The notes beneath the pieces are model-generated. The model worked only from the letters and a program-made list of their open reading frames with translations. It did not search any database and was not told where the DNA came from. This document shows, one piece after another, positions 21,609-33,757 of a DNA stretch of 64,000 nucleotides. The stretch's first letter is position 1. The number at the start of each line of letters is the position of its first letter. The translations under genes were made by a program, and so were the position numbers. The stretch is from Phaseolus vulgaris (lineage: Eukaryota > Streptophyta > Magnoliopsida > Fabales > Fabaceae): positions 744,001 through 808,000 of the forward strand of contig NC_023753.2 in NCBI RefSeq assembly GCF_000499845.2. The letters run 5' to 3'.

Positions 21609-24600
21609 TCAATTCAGATGTGATTTCGATTGATTTAAATTTTAATATTTTACTAAATACCAAAAGAAAGAAAGAATTTAACGTTTGAAAGTTTCTCATA
21701 TCATGTATGGGATTCTGTATCTTTCATTGTAACATAATTCATCCTGTAACTGTATTTCAATTTGGGCTGTGCAGAGGTCTTTGATGTAATCAAATTTTAT
21801 GTCTTTCTTTACCATGTTATGGAAATGAGACTTGCTTGAGATTGCTGTTACTCATATAGTATCCATGTTTTGATTGAAATAGAACTTGTCAGAAAGAAAA
21901 GAGAAAAAAAATACAACTAGGGGGGTTGATAAGATATTCTTCTAAAAAGAAAATTCTTTTTTTCTTTTTTTGATCAGCAATAAAAGAAAATTCTATTGCA
22001 GTAAGATTACCCAATTTTTTTTCATATCAGCAACTTCCTTCAAGCAGACACAAGCATAATGCCAAAGAGAAGTCAGGAACATATTTTAACATATTTAAAG
22101 CCACACAAACACCCTTAAATATGCCAGCATTCTGCTGCAACTAAAAAATGCAAGGCTGAAAGCTCGGTTTTTCTGACTGCATGTTGAGCATAGGTCATCC
22201 TTATTCTTTATTCCTTCAATTAGGAATTGAAAACTAGTCACAAATTTTTGAAATGGTCCTTGAAGTAAAATGCTTCTTGATTTTTGCTAGTAATTTCTTG
22301 TTTATAATTAAGAAATAGTTGTCTCTCTTAGACAATGTAGGTTTAAGCCTAACTCAACTTCACAAAATCGGCTTGCTAGGTGCGGATTACACCAGCTTAA
22401 TACTATAATTTGGTCATATCTCTAATCGATATGAGATCTTAAATAATTTTTAATTGACAGATTATACCCATCTGAGTGTCATTTAGTTCATTGTGAATGA
22501 ATTTTTTTTTGAGGTCTTTATTTATCTTTAAGTTTGGAGAATCAGTTCATTTATCTGTATTTTTACTTTAATGGTTTGAATTTGGTAAAGTTCTCATTAT
22601 TGGATGAATCGTTTTAGCATAATCAGTTCTGAATATATATTTTCTTGTGATGCAGGCAGTTTCCTATATAAGGACCTTGTATGCATTTACAAATGAAACA
22701 TTGTCTAAATATTCATATGCAACGTCACTTCAAGCTACTCTTAGATATGGTATATTAATAAGTCTTGTTCAAGGGCTTGGCCTTGGTTTTACTTATGGGC
22801 TTGCAATATGTTCTTGTGCATTACAACTCTGGGTTGGAAGGCTCCTGGTTATACATGGAAAAGCTCATGGTGGTGAAATTATAACAGCTCTGTTTGCTGT
22901 GATTCTAAGTGGCTTGTGAGCATCATAACCAACTTATATTTTTCTCTTAATTTGTTTTACTTTTTGCTTACAATTTTTTGTTAATTTGATTAAGGGGATT
23001 GAATCAAGCAGCGACAAATTTCTACTCATTTGATCAAGGGCGAATAGCTGCCTATAGACTATTTGAGATGATTAGCCGGTCATCCTCATCCTTTAATCAT
23101 GATGGCAGTGCTCCAGCTTCTGTGCAAGGAAATATAGAGTTTCGGAATGTTTACTTCAGTTATCTTTCTCGCCCTGAAATCCCTATCTTGAGTGGGTTTT
23201 ATCTCACTGTTCCTGCTAAAAAGACTGTGGCACTTGTTGGAAGAAATGGCTCTGGAAAAAGTAGTATTATTCCCCTTATGGAGCGTTTCTATGATCCTAC
23301 TTTAGGTAATTTTTCCCCATCATTAGTGAAAATTTGTTCTAAATCACATCTAAAACATTTTATATATATTTTCATATTTAAATAAATTTACCCATCTGTG
23401 GTTCAGGGGAAGTTCTTTTAGATGGTGAAAATATAAAGAATATGAAACTGGAATGGTTAAGGAGTCAAATAGGACTGGTTACCCAGGAACCTGCTTTACT
23501 CAGTTTGAGTATAAGAGACAACATTGCTTATGGCAGAGATACCACCATGGATCAAATTGAAGAGGCTGCTAAAATAGCTCATGCACATACCTTTATCAGC
23601 TCATTAGATAAAGGTTATGACACACAGGTGAATCTTGATTGAAATGATCATATGAAACCTATGTTGTTTTGGATGATCGTATTTCAATTATATCCTTGTT
23701 GGTATTCACCTCCTAAACTAGGGTTCTGTCTTTCAGGTTGGCAGGGCCGGTCTAGCTTTAACAGAAGAACAGAAAATAAAGCTTTCTATTGCAAGAGCTG
23801 TGCTTTTAAATCCATCCATTCTTCTTCTTGATGAGGTTACTGGTGGACTTGATTTTGAGGCTGAGAGGTCTGTTCAGGAGGCTCTGGATCTGCTAATGTT
23901 GGGACGCTCAACAATAATAATTGCTCGAAGGCTTAGTCTTATAAAGAATGCTGATTATATAGCTGTCATGGAGGATGGTCAACTTGTTGAAATGGGTACT
24001 CACGATGAGTTACTGACCCTGGATGGCTTATATGCAGAGCTTCTTCGATGTGAAGAGGCCACAAAACTTCCTAAGAGGTTTGATACCGCCTCAAATCATG
24101 CTTCAACTTTTGCCGTGCACTTTTTTGTTTGTGGAGAATATAACATGACTTTTAAAATACAGATATTGTGATGGTTGAGGCGGCATAGTCTGTTAATGTT
24201 TTACTATAATAATAAACTAATAATTGTTACACAATGGTTTGAGATCAGTGTATTTTTTATAATTTGCAAGATTTCATCATTTGCATGGTGAAAAATCACT
24301 TTTTTTTGTTCATCATCCAGGATGCCTGTTCGCAACTACAAGGAGACTGCAACTTTCCAAATTGAGAAGGATTCTTCAGAAAGTCACAGCTTCAAAGAAC
24401 CTTCATCTCCTAAAATGATAAAGTCACCCTCTCTTCAGAGAGTTTCTGCCATATTTCGGCCTTCGGATGGCTTCTTTAATTCACAAGAATCACCAAAAAT
24501 TCGGAGCCCACCGTCTGAGAAGATGATGGAAAATGGGCAATCTTTAGATTCAGCAGATAAGGAGCCATCAATAAAAAGGCAGGATAGTTTTGAAATGAGA

Positions 24601-27600
24601 CTACCAGAGTTACCCAGGATTGATGTTCAATGTGTGCATCGCCAAAAGTCAAATGGCTCTGACCCAGAATCCCCTGTTTCACCTCTTTTAACATCTGATC
24701 CTAAAAATGAACGCTCCCATTCGCAGACTTTTAGCAGGCCTGATAGTCATTCTGGTGATCTTTCAGTGAAAATGACCGAAACAAAGGATGCGAGGCATCG
24801 AAAACAACCCTCAATTTGGAGGCTAGCAGAACTTAGTTTTGCAGAGTGGCTTTATGCTGTGTTAGGAAGCACAGGTGCTGCTATCTTTGGTTCTTTCAAT
24901 CCCCTTCTTGCTTATGTTATTGGTCTGGTGGTGACAGATTACTATAAAATTGATGAAGAACATCACTTCCAAAGGGAGATAGACAAATGGTGCTTGATCA
25001 TTGCTGGCATGGGTATTGTGACAGTTGTTGCCAACTTTTTACAGCATTTCTACTTTGGTATAATGGGGGAGAAAATGACAGAAAGAGTTAGGAGAATGAT
25101 GTTCTCAGGTGTGTAGATTTGAAGTATTTATTACTTTAAAAGATAAACAATTTGGACTTCTGCCCTATACTTAAATTGTTTTAATAACATTGCAGCCATG
25201 CTTCGCAATGAAACTGGATGGTTTGATGTAGAGGAAAATAGTGCTGACAATCTATCGATGCGCTTGGCCAATGATGCTACATTTGTGCGAGCGGCTTTCA
25301 GTAACCGTCTTTCTATATTTATACAGGACAGTGCTGCAGTTATTGTTGCATTTCTCATTGGTGTTTTGCTGCACTGGCGATTAGCACTTGTGGCTTTAGC
25401 AACACTTCCAGTTCTTTGTGTGTCTGCCGTTGCCCAGGTTTGCAACTGCTTTTCTTATTTTGCCATGTAATTTTGTCAGGTTGTTGGATTGAACTTGTAT
25501 TTCTTTTTTGTGTCAACAGTCAGTAAAAAAATTAAGCCTCTTGCAAAATTCTTTGTTTTTGAAATTCATATTTTCCACATCTTCGTATCAACAACAGCCA
25601 TGTATTTTCGCACTAAGTGGGTTGGTCTGTTATCTTTTTTCCCATTACTGTGAATTATAAGGGATGTTAGTTGAATAATTGCTAGTGATTATGACCAATT
25701 AATATAATGTGTCTCCTTTGCCTCATGAATGTCGAGAATGCAAAAACAAATCCAAAAACCATGAAATGCCTTGGAGTCTGTGTATGTGCAAGACTAGCTA
25801 ATGTATAAAAGGAAAAGGCTGATTTAGGAAAAATGGCACTGTTTCACTTTGTGTATCAGTGCATATCTCGCTCTCTTTTGTATTATTTATCTGTGTATAT
25901 TTCACTGTGAAGTTAAAAACAATGTTTCATTCATGTCATCAAATACTGAAAGTAAAGCATTTAATTGTGATTGCTTTAACAAATTTTATATTGAAGTTAT
26001 CTGTGGCATTGCAATAATTTCAATTATAAATGTATCTTTTTGTGCTAGAGTTATCAATGGTCTGTAATTAGTGTAATTTGGCAGTGTCTTTACTAGTTTT
26101 ATTCTTAAGACAGATTTAATATTTTTCCTTTGGAAATCAAAGTTTTGTTACATTTTATTCCCTTGCAGGATCAAGGGTACCATTATTGAATGCTACTTAT
26201 ACCTCTTCATGGGGGTTTCATTTTCATTTATGGAAATTCTTATTTATGTCAATTTATGTTTAATTCAATTACTAAAGCTAACGGACCTGCTTTTGCTAAC
26301 TTTTGTGAATGACTGTTGATAATGCTGGCTATGCATAATGATGTTTTTATTAATTTGCTTTTGTGGTTAGCATGATGCATGTGTTAAACAATCTCCTTAA
26401 TCTTGCAGAAATTGTGGCTTGCTGGATTTTCAAAGGGCATACAAGAAATGCACAGAAAGGCATCTTTGGTTCTTGAAGACGCAGTTAGGAATATTTACAC
26501 TGTTGTTGCATTTTGTGCTGGTAATAAGGTGATGGAACTCTACCAGTTACAGTTAAATAAAATATTTAAGAAAAGCTTTCTTCATGGAGTGGCCATTGGT
26601 TTTGCATTTGGCTTTTCACAGTTTCTGCTCTTTGCATGTAATGCTCTTCTACTTTGGTACACTGCAATATGTGTAAATAAGGAATATGTGGAGATGCCTA
26701 CCGCTCTCAAGGAGTACATGGTTTTCTCATTTGCTACATTTGCCCTTGTGGAGCCTTTTGGGTTGGCTCCTTACATACTTAAGCGACGTAAATCTCTCAT
26801 ATCAGTGTTTGAAATTATTGATCGTGTGCCTAAGATTGATCCGGATGATAGCAAAGCAACGAAGCCACCCAATGTGTATGGGAGCATTGAGTTGAAAAAT
26901 GTTGATTTTTGTTATCCTTCTCGGCCAGAAGTGTTGGTATTAAGCAATTTTAGCCTCAAAGTCAACGGAGGACAAACAATTGCTGTAGTGGGAGTTTCAG
27001 GATCAGGGAAGAGTACAGTAATATCTTTGATCGAGAGATTCTATGATCCAGTTTCTGGCCAAGTTTTGCTAGATGGGAGGGATCTAAAGCAATATAATTT
27101 GAGATGGTTGAGGAGCCACCTTGGTCTAGTTCAGCAGGAACCCATTATCTTCTCAACAACCATAAGGGAAAACATCATATATGCCAGGCATAATGCCAGT
27201 GAAGCTGAAATAAAGGAGGCTGCAAGAATAGCAAATGCGCATCACTTCATCAGTAGCTTGCCTCATGGTTATGACACTCATGTTGGGATGAGAGGTGTTG
27301 ACTTAACTCCCGGACAAAAACAGAGAATTGCAATTGCAAGGGTAATTCTTAAAAATGCTCCTATTTTGTTGCTGGACGAAGCTAGTTCCTCAATTGAATC
27401 TGAGTCAAGCCGAGTGGTGCAAGAGGCTCTAGACACCCTAATAATGGGAAACAAAACCACTATTTTAATAGCACACAGAGCTGCAATGATGAGGCACGTG
27501 GACAACATAGTAGTTCTAAATGGAGGAAGGATAGTTGAGGAGGGGACCCATGATTCATTGGTGGCAAAAAATGGTCTGTATGTCCGATTAATGCAACCTC

Positions 27601-27638
27601 ATTTTGGTAAGGCTTTGCGTCAGCACCGACTTGTTTAG
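18568..27638 (+). CDS. ABCB20: ABC transporter B family member 20/6-like (P-glycoprotein, 1399 aa)
   Basis: Full-size plant ABCB exporter with two membrane domains and two nucleotide-binding domains at the plasma membrane; Arabidopsis ABCB6/ABCB20 move auxin. Eleven exons join in phase: 18568-18942, 20886-20940, 21020-21195, 21315-21515, 22656-22915, 22995-23305, 23407-23627, 23737-24077, 24321-25108, 25196-25437, 26409-27638. The N-terminus MMVSRGLFGWSPPH and the length match ABCB20 (about 1408 aa), which fixes the start. NBD1: Walker A GRNGSGKSS (438-446), signature LTEEQ (541-545), Walker B ILLLDE, then IARRLS where the switch His is Arg (597). NBD2: Walker A GVSGSGKST (1185-1193), LTPGQ (1289-1293), Walker B, His1346. 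The linker (about 648-800) is Ser/Pro-rich and likely phosphorylated. No disruption is visible. Confidence 0.95.
19976..20280 (+). repeat. Direct duplication in ABCB intron 1
   Basis: The block GTTGGAAGTGGTGTCTTGAC with about 100 further bases, including AAATGCTCATGGCT and AGAAAAAACCCTACAAA, occurs near 19981 and again near 20174. The offset is 193 bases. The unit is in the 1.94-kb first intron and is not coding. The preceding TGTCCCACATTGAGTGGAAT resembles transposon-flank sequence common in legumes. Confidence 0.75.
21569..21609. repeat. (CA)n(TA)n microsatellite in ABCB intron 4
   Basis: An uninterrupted run of AC dinucleotides passes directly into AT dinucleotides. It is a likely length-polymorphic marker. 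Confidence 0.9.
22328..22446 (+). repeat. Dispersed repeat (family R) in ABCB intron 4
   Basis: It contains AAGCCTAACTCAACTTCACA, AAATCGGCTTGCTAGGTG and ATCTCTAATCGATATGAGAT in the same order as the copy in the DUF674 pseudogene. Confidence 0.6.
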
Positions 27639-29307
27639 AATGGGAGTATCCAACGTGAGTAGTTGCAGCTAATGTTGGTTGGTTCATGAGAATTGTTTCA
27701 TAAACTACTTGAGTTGAATGACTGATGATTGCAGCACCTGATGGAACTTTCCAATGTCAGGTGGAGGCTCGCCTGTAGCAAGAATGGGAGTATTGGATCA
27801 GCACTCAGGCATTAGCAGGCATAGGAAGAGGGTGCTGTGGCAGGGATAGTGTAGGATTTGAATATAGAAATCTGGAATTTGGTTGATTTGAGTATTGAAG
27901 CTGTGTATGCGTATTCTTTTGGAGGCAAGCAGTTTAGGCTGACCCAAGGTGTTGTCTCCACGGTATATTGATTTTGTTTTCCGACGAGAGGAAGGCGGCG
28001 GAATCAACACTAATTCAGCTGAGTTACTCTTGTATTCTATTGGACTTCCTTTTCACTCTTCCACTCTCTCAAGCGTGGATCATCAACTTGTTCACTCTGT
28101 ACTTTTTCTTCATTTGTGAAAATTGTAGAATACAGTCTCCAGTGTTGTAAAACCTCTGTATATACATAGCCATAGTTTAGAAGCAGTTCCTTTTAGTGTT
28201 TGAATTACACGAGTTCTTGAGTTTTTTTGTCCTTAGATTATAGATGCAGATTTCCACGTGTATTTTTGCCAACTAGTTTCATACATTCTTATAGTTGTTT
28301 ATCTTAATTAATTTGCTATTTTTTGTGTTGAACTAATAAACTTACAAACAGACAATTGGAAATGTGGGATTTACATAGCTTTTAAGGAACCAATCTTCTG
28401 TTCTACATTTCGTGGGAACTCATGATTCTTAATAATCATTTTTAAGGTTCTTTTCTCCCAGAAACGTGATGTTCACAATTTGTCAGATTTGGTTTTATTT
28501 CTTCTAATAATTATACAATCTAATTAGTCTAATAGTTTCCCTGACAATTTTTTTTTAACGTTATGATTTGTCACCCCAAATCCACTTGGAGAGATTTTTC
28601 ATCTGGAACAGTTTCCACAGAGATCACCGGGTAACAAGAAAAATGTCATTCTGACGATGGCTTGAAAAAAAAATACAAAACAAACCACAAAAGAGGATAC
28701 AAAAATGTTTCACAAAATAGGTATAGAAGGAAAAAAGGAGAACAATTCTTCCAAAGAAAAAAATTACAAACAAACAATGCATAATTATAACCATCAAATA
28801 AGCATAAAAGATGAAGAATATATTTAGAAGAAAGGTTCAGAAAAAGCCTTGATTGAAGCGCACCCTTTGCCTTCAAAATATGATTCGTTCTTCAGCTGGC
28901 TCAATCTTTATAGGAAAAGATCCTTAAACTTATTAGGGTAGCAGAATTTTAAGGAAGATAAGTCTTTTCTCCTTGTTTTTGTATGCATCATGTGTAAACC
29001 CTAAGAAAGGCTATTAACTTAACCTTCACAAAAATAGTTGGATCTGTCAAGTTGAATTCCTGAAAAGCAGGGATCACGATGATGTAGTTTTCATCTTAAA
29101 AACCATATTCGATAACAATATATTTTTTACTCCTGAATCCTAATTATAAGAGAGGAGGAACAAATTGGGTTTGTTTGCACCACCACGTAACACGTGTCCT
29201 GCTCCATTATTGGTATTAATTAATGCTATAAAGAATACAATTATTATATTTACTCTGATATACATATATTTAAAATCAAACTTCATCTGTAGGCACATTT
29301 AAACACT
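27639..29307. other. Intergenic region between convergent ABCB and PNSL1 genes
   Basis: The first 500-600 bases are likely the 3' UTR of ABCB; AATAAA-like signals are present but none can be fixed. The remainder, up to the PNSL1 stop, is AT-rich without coding signal or recognised repeats. Both genes end here, so both 3' UTRs share this space. Confidence 0.5.
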
Positions 29308-31335
29308 TCAGATGTCAAGAAGCCTGAAAGAGTCTGCTACCACTTTAAGCTCATCTCTTACTCTTTTCCATCGCCTTTCATTGGCTCCCACAATTAAAGT
29401 GTAGTACCTTCCTGCAAAAGGTCCATGTTGTTTGTTAGTTATATAACATATATACTGAACACTGATACGATACAAATACGGAGATAATCTTAAAAATGTA
29501 GGACATAAAAATATAAATATATATATTGTATAATTATAAATTATATGAATAGACAATAAAAATTTATGTGCATAAGTTATGTTTTAATTTTTTAACAGAA
29601 AGATATTTGGTTAAAAATGATTTGTTTTTTATTTTTATAATAAAAATTTATATAATAAGTTTGAGATGTTAAAAAATTAATGTATTTCTTATTTTTAAAA
29701 TAATGTTAGAACTGTACTAAAATTATTAAAAATTCAATAAATATTTTTTGAATTGGATACTACACTAATACGTATCGTACTAGTGTCGTATCCGACATGG
29801 ACACCCATTTAAAACACGTGTTCGAGTCTAGTCACAAATTGAGATAGTTGGTTACTTACCATTTCCTATAGCAATTGTTGCAATGGAGGCACTGGAGTAG
29901 TTTGGTGATGTAAGTATGTATTCAAAGGTATAGTAATGTTTTCCATCTATGGTTTTCTGCATTCACAAGTCAAAAATACTTGTTACTTCACTAAGACACA
30001 TACTTCATACAAAAAAAACATTGTGAAAAAGTAAAGAAGAAACCTCCTCCATGCCATTTATTGTTGGTATTTGGTTTGGTGCAGCATATCTATGCTTCAC
30101 CAAAAAGTATATGACCTGGTTAAGATACAAACTGGTAAGTGTAAAGCACACTACAGAGTTCAGAAAATAACATCAGAACACACTTTTGCAGCATCACCTC
30201 TTCCATAGGACCCAAATCTCTTATGTCTTTCTTCTCTGTTGGTATAAATCTCACCCTTACATTCTGTAACTGTAGGAGTTTGTCTTTGAATGCAGAATCA
30301 TGAGCCAAGAAGTCAAATTCCTAGGGAGACGAGATACATTCAAACTTGTAGAAAATTAGTTTATATATAATGATTTTGTATGGTTGTGAATAGAGTTTGT
30401 GATAAGATTAACATGGTTCTTATTTCTCACCTTCCAATCTCTGGGATATACATAAGAATACCCATCTTCATAGTCCACAAAAGCTTGGTATCTGTCTGGT
30501 TTTTCTACGGAAGAAAGGGTAATGAAACTCCAAAATTTCAGAAGACCATGCTATGACTACTCTCTCAGTTTAGCATATGAACAAAGATCCTTTTGGTGAA
30601 GTGAAACTTAATAACACAAATTATTATCACATCAGCAAGTATGAATACCTCTAGCAAATGCCAAATTTGTCAGTTGTAAATTTGCAGTTAAAGCTCCAAT
30701 TCCCAACAATAGTGGTCTTCTCTGGAAGTGGCCTGAAAATCATAAAAGACATTCAACAAGTCATTTCAAAATCCAGTACTACAGAAGATAATGTTCTGAT
30801 TTTTCACCAAAAACAAAAAAAACTAGGAAATAGTTCAATTTTCTGAATGCAAGCTGTTTCAGTTCTACTTATATTACTGTCTCAGCCACAGTAAATTCAT
30901 TTCAGAGCAAGATTTAATGAAGAATTGAAGATAGATTTATGGTTTTTGACTTGCAAGGACATTGAATTATTCCTTGTAAAGTGAAATTGATTTGAGGTCC
31001 CAGAGTGTTGATTATCATTGATTTTGGTGTGGTTGAAATTGACATAATCTGAAGCACTTTTGCACTAGGAAAGTGAGTTTAGGTGCTTACTTTCTCCAGT
31101 GGAGGTTGTCTCCAATGCACAAAAGGCAGTGTTGTTTGGAGATGAAGTTGCAGTGTTGCAAGGCAAATGGTTTGATTGTGGCAAGTTTAGCTGAAACAGT
31201 GGAAAGCAGGGTGCATGAACAGGAGTTGAGTACAGAGAAGAACATTGTGTTAGTGAAATAGAAAGAATTTGTGTGACAGACCTTAGGGGAGAAAGAGGGT
31301 GAAATCCAAGTGAAAGAGGAGGAAGAAAGTATCAT
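29308..31335 (-). CDS. PNSL1: PsbP-like lumenal subunit of chloroplast NDH (PNSL1/PPL2, 235 aa)
   Basis: Structural subunit of the chloroplast NDH complex (subcomplex L), in the thylakoid lumen, needed for NDH-dependent cyclic electron flow. Eight exons join in phase on the minus strand: 31335-31282, 31190-31091, 30732-30649, 30504-30431, 30320-30198, 30115-30044, 29956-29860, 29411-29308. The N-terminus is a Ser/Thr-rich plastid transit region. A twin-arginine lumen signal follows: RRPLLLGIGALTANL ending LAFA. The PsbP domain starts FVDYEDGYSYVYP and ends with YYTLIVGANERRWKRV. FKDKLLQLQNVRVRFIPTEK matches PNSL1 (At2g39470) better than PPL1 (At3g55330), from memory. The length fits PNSL1 (about 238 aa). 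The first intron (91 bp, donor GTCTGT) is the least certain junction, but it alone gives phase with exon 3. Confidence 0.92.
29440..29825. repeat. Dispersed repeat in PNSL1 intron 7
   Basis: The 448-bp intron is largely made of sequence related to 2755-3060, ending in GTGTCGTATCCGACATGGAC. Its start has AACACTGATACGATAC, also found near 43450. It does not disturb the splice sites. Confidence 0.5.
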
Positions 31336-33757
31336 AGTTGAAAGTGGTTTAGAGCTTCACTTCTGAGATAGTGTATGCTGTACCATAGAATTTAAGCCTT
31401 TTGATGTGGCTAGAAGCCTGTGACCATATATCACAACCAAACATTTTTCTCTTTTTCATTCAACATCTCATTGGATAATTCCACTTATGCCAATGGGACA
31501 ATTATTTATTGGGCATTTTTTATGCACCCCCATACATTTTTTTTTTTCTGGATCTTCATAAATATGAAATTCTCATTTTTGTCATTTCCAAATTGTTCTA
31601 TCTGAAGGTTAAAAGTGTTTCTAATTATGCAATCTAGAATTAATTTTTGGTTTTCAAATTATACAATATCAAACTCATTCTTTCTAAAACAAATTTTTTA
31701 GATTCTGGAATCCGAAAGTTAGCTTTGGTTTCCAAATTATACAATATCAAAGTCATTCTTTCTAAGACAAATCTTTTTGGATTCCACAATCTGAAAATTA
31801 GCTTTCGGATTGCATAACTCAATCCATCATCTTAACTTCTTTTTCAACAATATTTATTATCGAGAAGAAAATTACCACCAACATCGAACTCCTCGCTAAC
31901 AACCTTGATATCTCTCTCGCTGTCGCAACTTTCAACTTAGGACGCGACTTCAACCCCTACTCACCCATTTTTCGATGAAGAAGGTCACGTGGCTTTTGGA
32001 TTGTAGATATTATGTAAATAAAAAGTTAAAATTTCAAATTATGTGATATAGAAACTTTTTAGATTGAGTAATTCATAAGAAATTTTGACTTAAGAATTAT
32101 ACAATCACAGAAGAAAAATTGAAAATTTTCATAATTGTGGGGTGTAGAAGAAATACATGGAGGTGCAAGAAAAAATGTCTTTATATGTTTAGAGTTAAGG
32201 TGGAGTGGGCTTGCTGAGAAGACTGTTACTTCCTGCACCTCCATATCTTCTTATGCTACTTCTATACACAACATGAAAATACATTTTTATCATTCTTGTG
32301 CCACCTCCATAGAATAACTTCCGGACTATGTAATCCGGAAACGTATTTGAAAAAATACTTCCGGATTATATAATCCAGAAGTTAAAAAAGACTTCTGAAT
32401 TATGTAATCCAGAAAGTAATCATGCATCTCAAAAAAGGCTTCCGGATTATATAATCCAAAAACTAATTACAAATTTGAAAAATAACTTTCGGATTATGTA
32501 ATCCAGAATACTACAGAGAGGTATTTTTGGAAATACGAAAATCTATGGAGGTGCGAGAAGAAGGTATGGAGGTGCAGGAAGAAGCAGCCTGCTGAGAAAT
32601 GCTCATGATCACGAAGATGAGTTTAGGGCTTCTCAAAAAAATTGGGTGCTTCTATTTGCACCTCACCTTTTGTTTTCTCGCACGTACTGTCAATATTTTT
32701 CAGAGCTTTTGACAAAACTACCCCTTTTACAGTCAAGAGTATTTTTTTTTTATATAGAAGAAGAGAAAGAGTAGATAAAATGAGTGAAGGACCCAATCAC
32801 TCATATAAATATATAGAGAGATGAATGTATATATAATCACAACTCTTATTAAATGTTACATTATTTGATTATTTTTTTCAAAATTCTAAATTTAACATGA
32901 ATAATTATAATGATAAGATATCATAATTTAGTTGGAATTGAAAAAAATTACACAAGTTGGTCCTTTATTTAAATAGCATATCTATAATTGAAAATGAAAC
33001 TAATACGTAAACATAGAAGAAAGTCCAACCTATTAATTTGAACACACATTTAAAAATATCATTAAAGTTTAAACCAGTAACTGTTGATACGTAAACACTT
33101 TTATATTATCAACTAATTTGAAATTATGGTTCGTAATAAAGTCAACCAATTTATCATTATTTATAATCGGACAACGATTTAAAATTATTTTACACATAAC
33201 TTATTTTTCTCAGGAGAAAAAGTATTATGCAGTGACATTTGACCATCATTAGTTTTAAGATTACGTGAATGATTATGGTCGATGTAAAACTTTATTATAT
33301 GTGTTGTTTATCATATAAGATTAATTCTCAAGTTTCATGGTAAATTAGAACAACACAGTCACTGAGAGATCAATTATTCATGCATGCACAAAGATTAATT
33401 TTGATGAATTAATTAAACCTTAGGGAATAACACGTACCAAGAAGATGAGTGGCTATCTCATGCATGCATGCAGTTACATGTGCATGAAATCACAGCCACA
33501 AATGTGTCAAAAGTGGAACCAGTTATTGGTATGAAGTCAGAAAAAAGTGATTCCATGCAGCAAGACCCTCTTCTTCCGTTGCATAACGTGATTCTGCACA
33601 GTATTACCGGGTACAATTGGACCGTTTCCTTAGCCTTTGGTTTTGTTATTTGAAGAGCAAACAAAGCTCACACAACACAATTTCATGCACACTCTTAACC
33701 AAACTAATAAGAAAGAAGCACACACTCACAACACAACACAACACAATTCCTTAGCTA
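31336..33757. other. Intergenic region between PNSL1 and TIP1;3
   Basis: It contains the divergent promoters of both genes. A two-copy tandem repeat lies at about 31644-31802 (period about 79, sharing AAATTATACAATATCAAA and CATTCTTTCTAA). The Mutator-like MITE at 32221 follows. Bases 32600-33450 are AT-rich with no recognised feature. The last 300 bases are presumably the TIP promoter and leader, with CA-rich runs just before the start codon. Confidence 0.55.
32212..32598. mobile_element. Mutator-like MITE with a perfect 9-bp target duplication
   Basis: The 369-bp element (32221-32589) is flanked by TGCTGAGAA at 32212-32220 and 32590-32598. The left end reads GACTGTTACTTCCTGCACCT and the right end, reversed, GGCTGCTTCTTCCTGCACCT; the similarity continues to CTTCTT. 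The interior repeats variants of CTTCCGGATTATGTAATCC about five times, each itself nearly palindromic. A 9-bp duplication with imperfect terminal inverted repeats is typical of Mutator-like elements. There is no coding capacity. A related element is at 53875-54262. Confidence 0.85.

Noticed and set aside
32310..32520. CRISPR-like repeated palindromes (CTTCCGGATTATGTAATCC)
   Set aside because: Spacing is irregular and the units lie inside a MITE with terminal repeats and target duplication in a plant genome.
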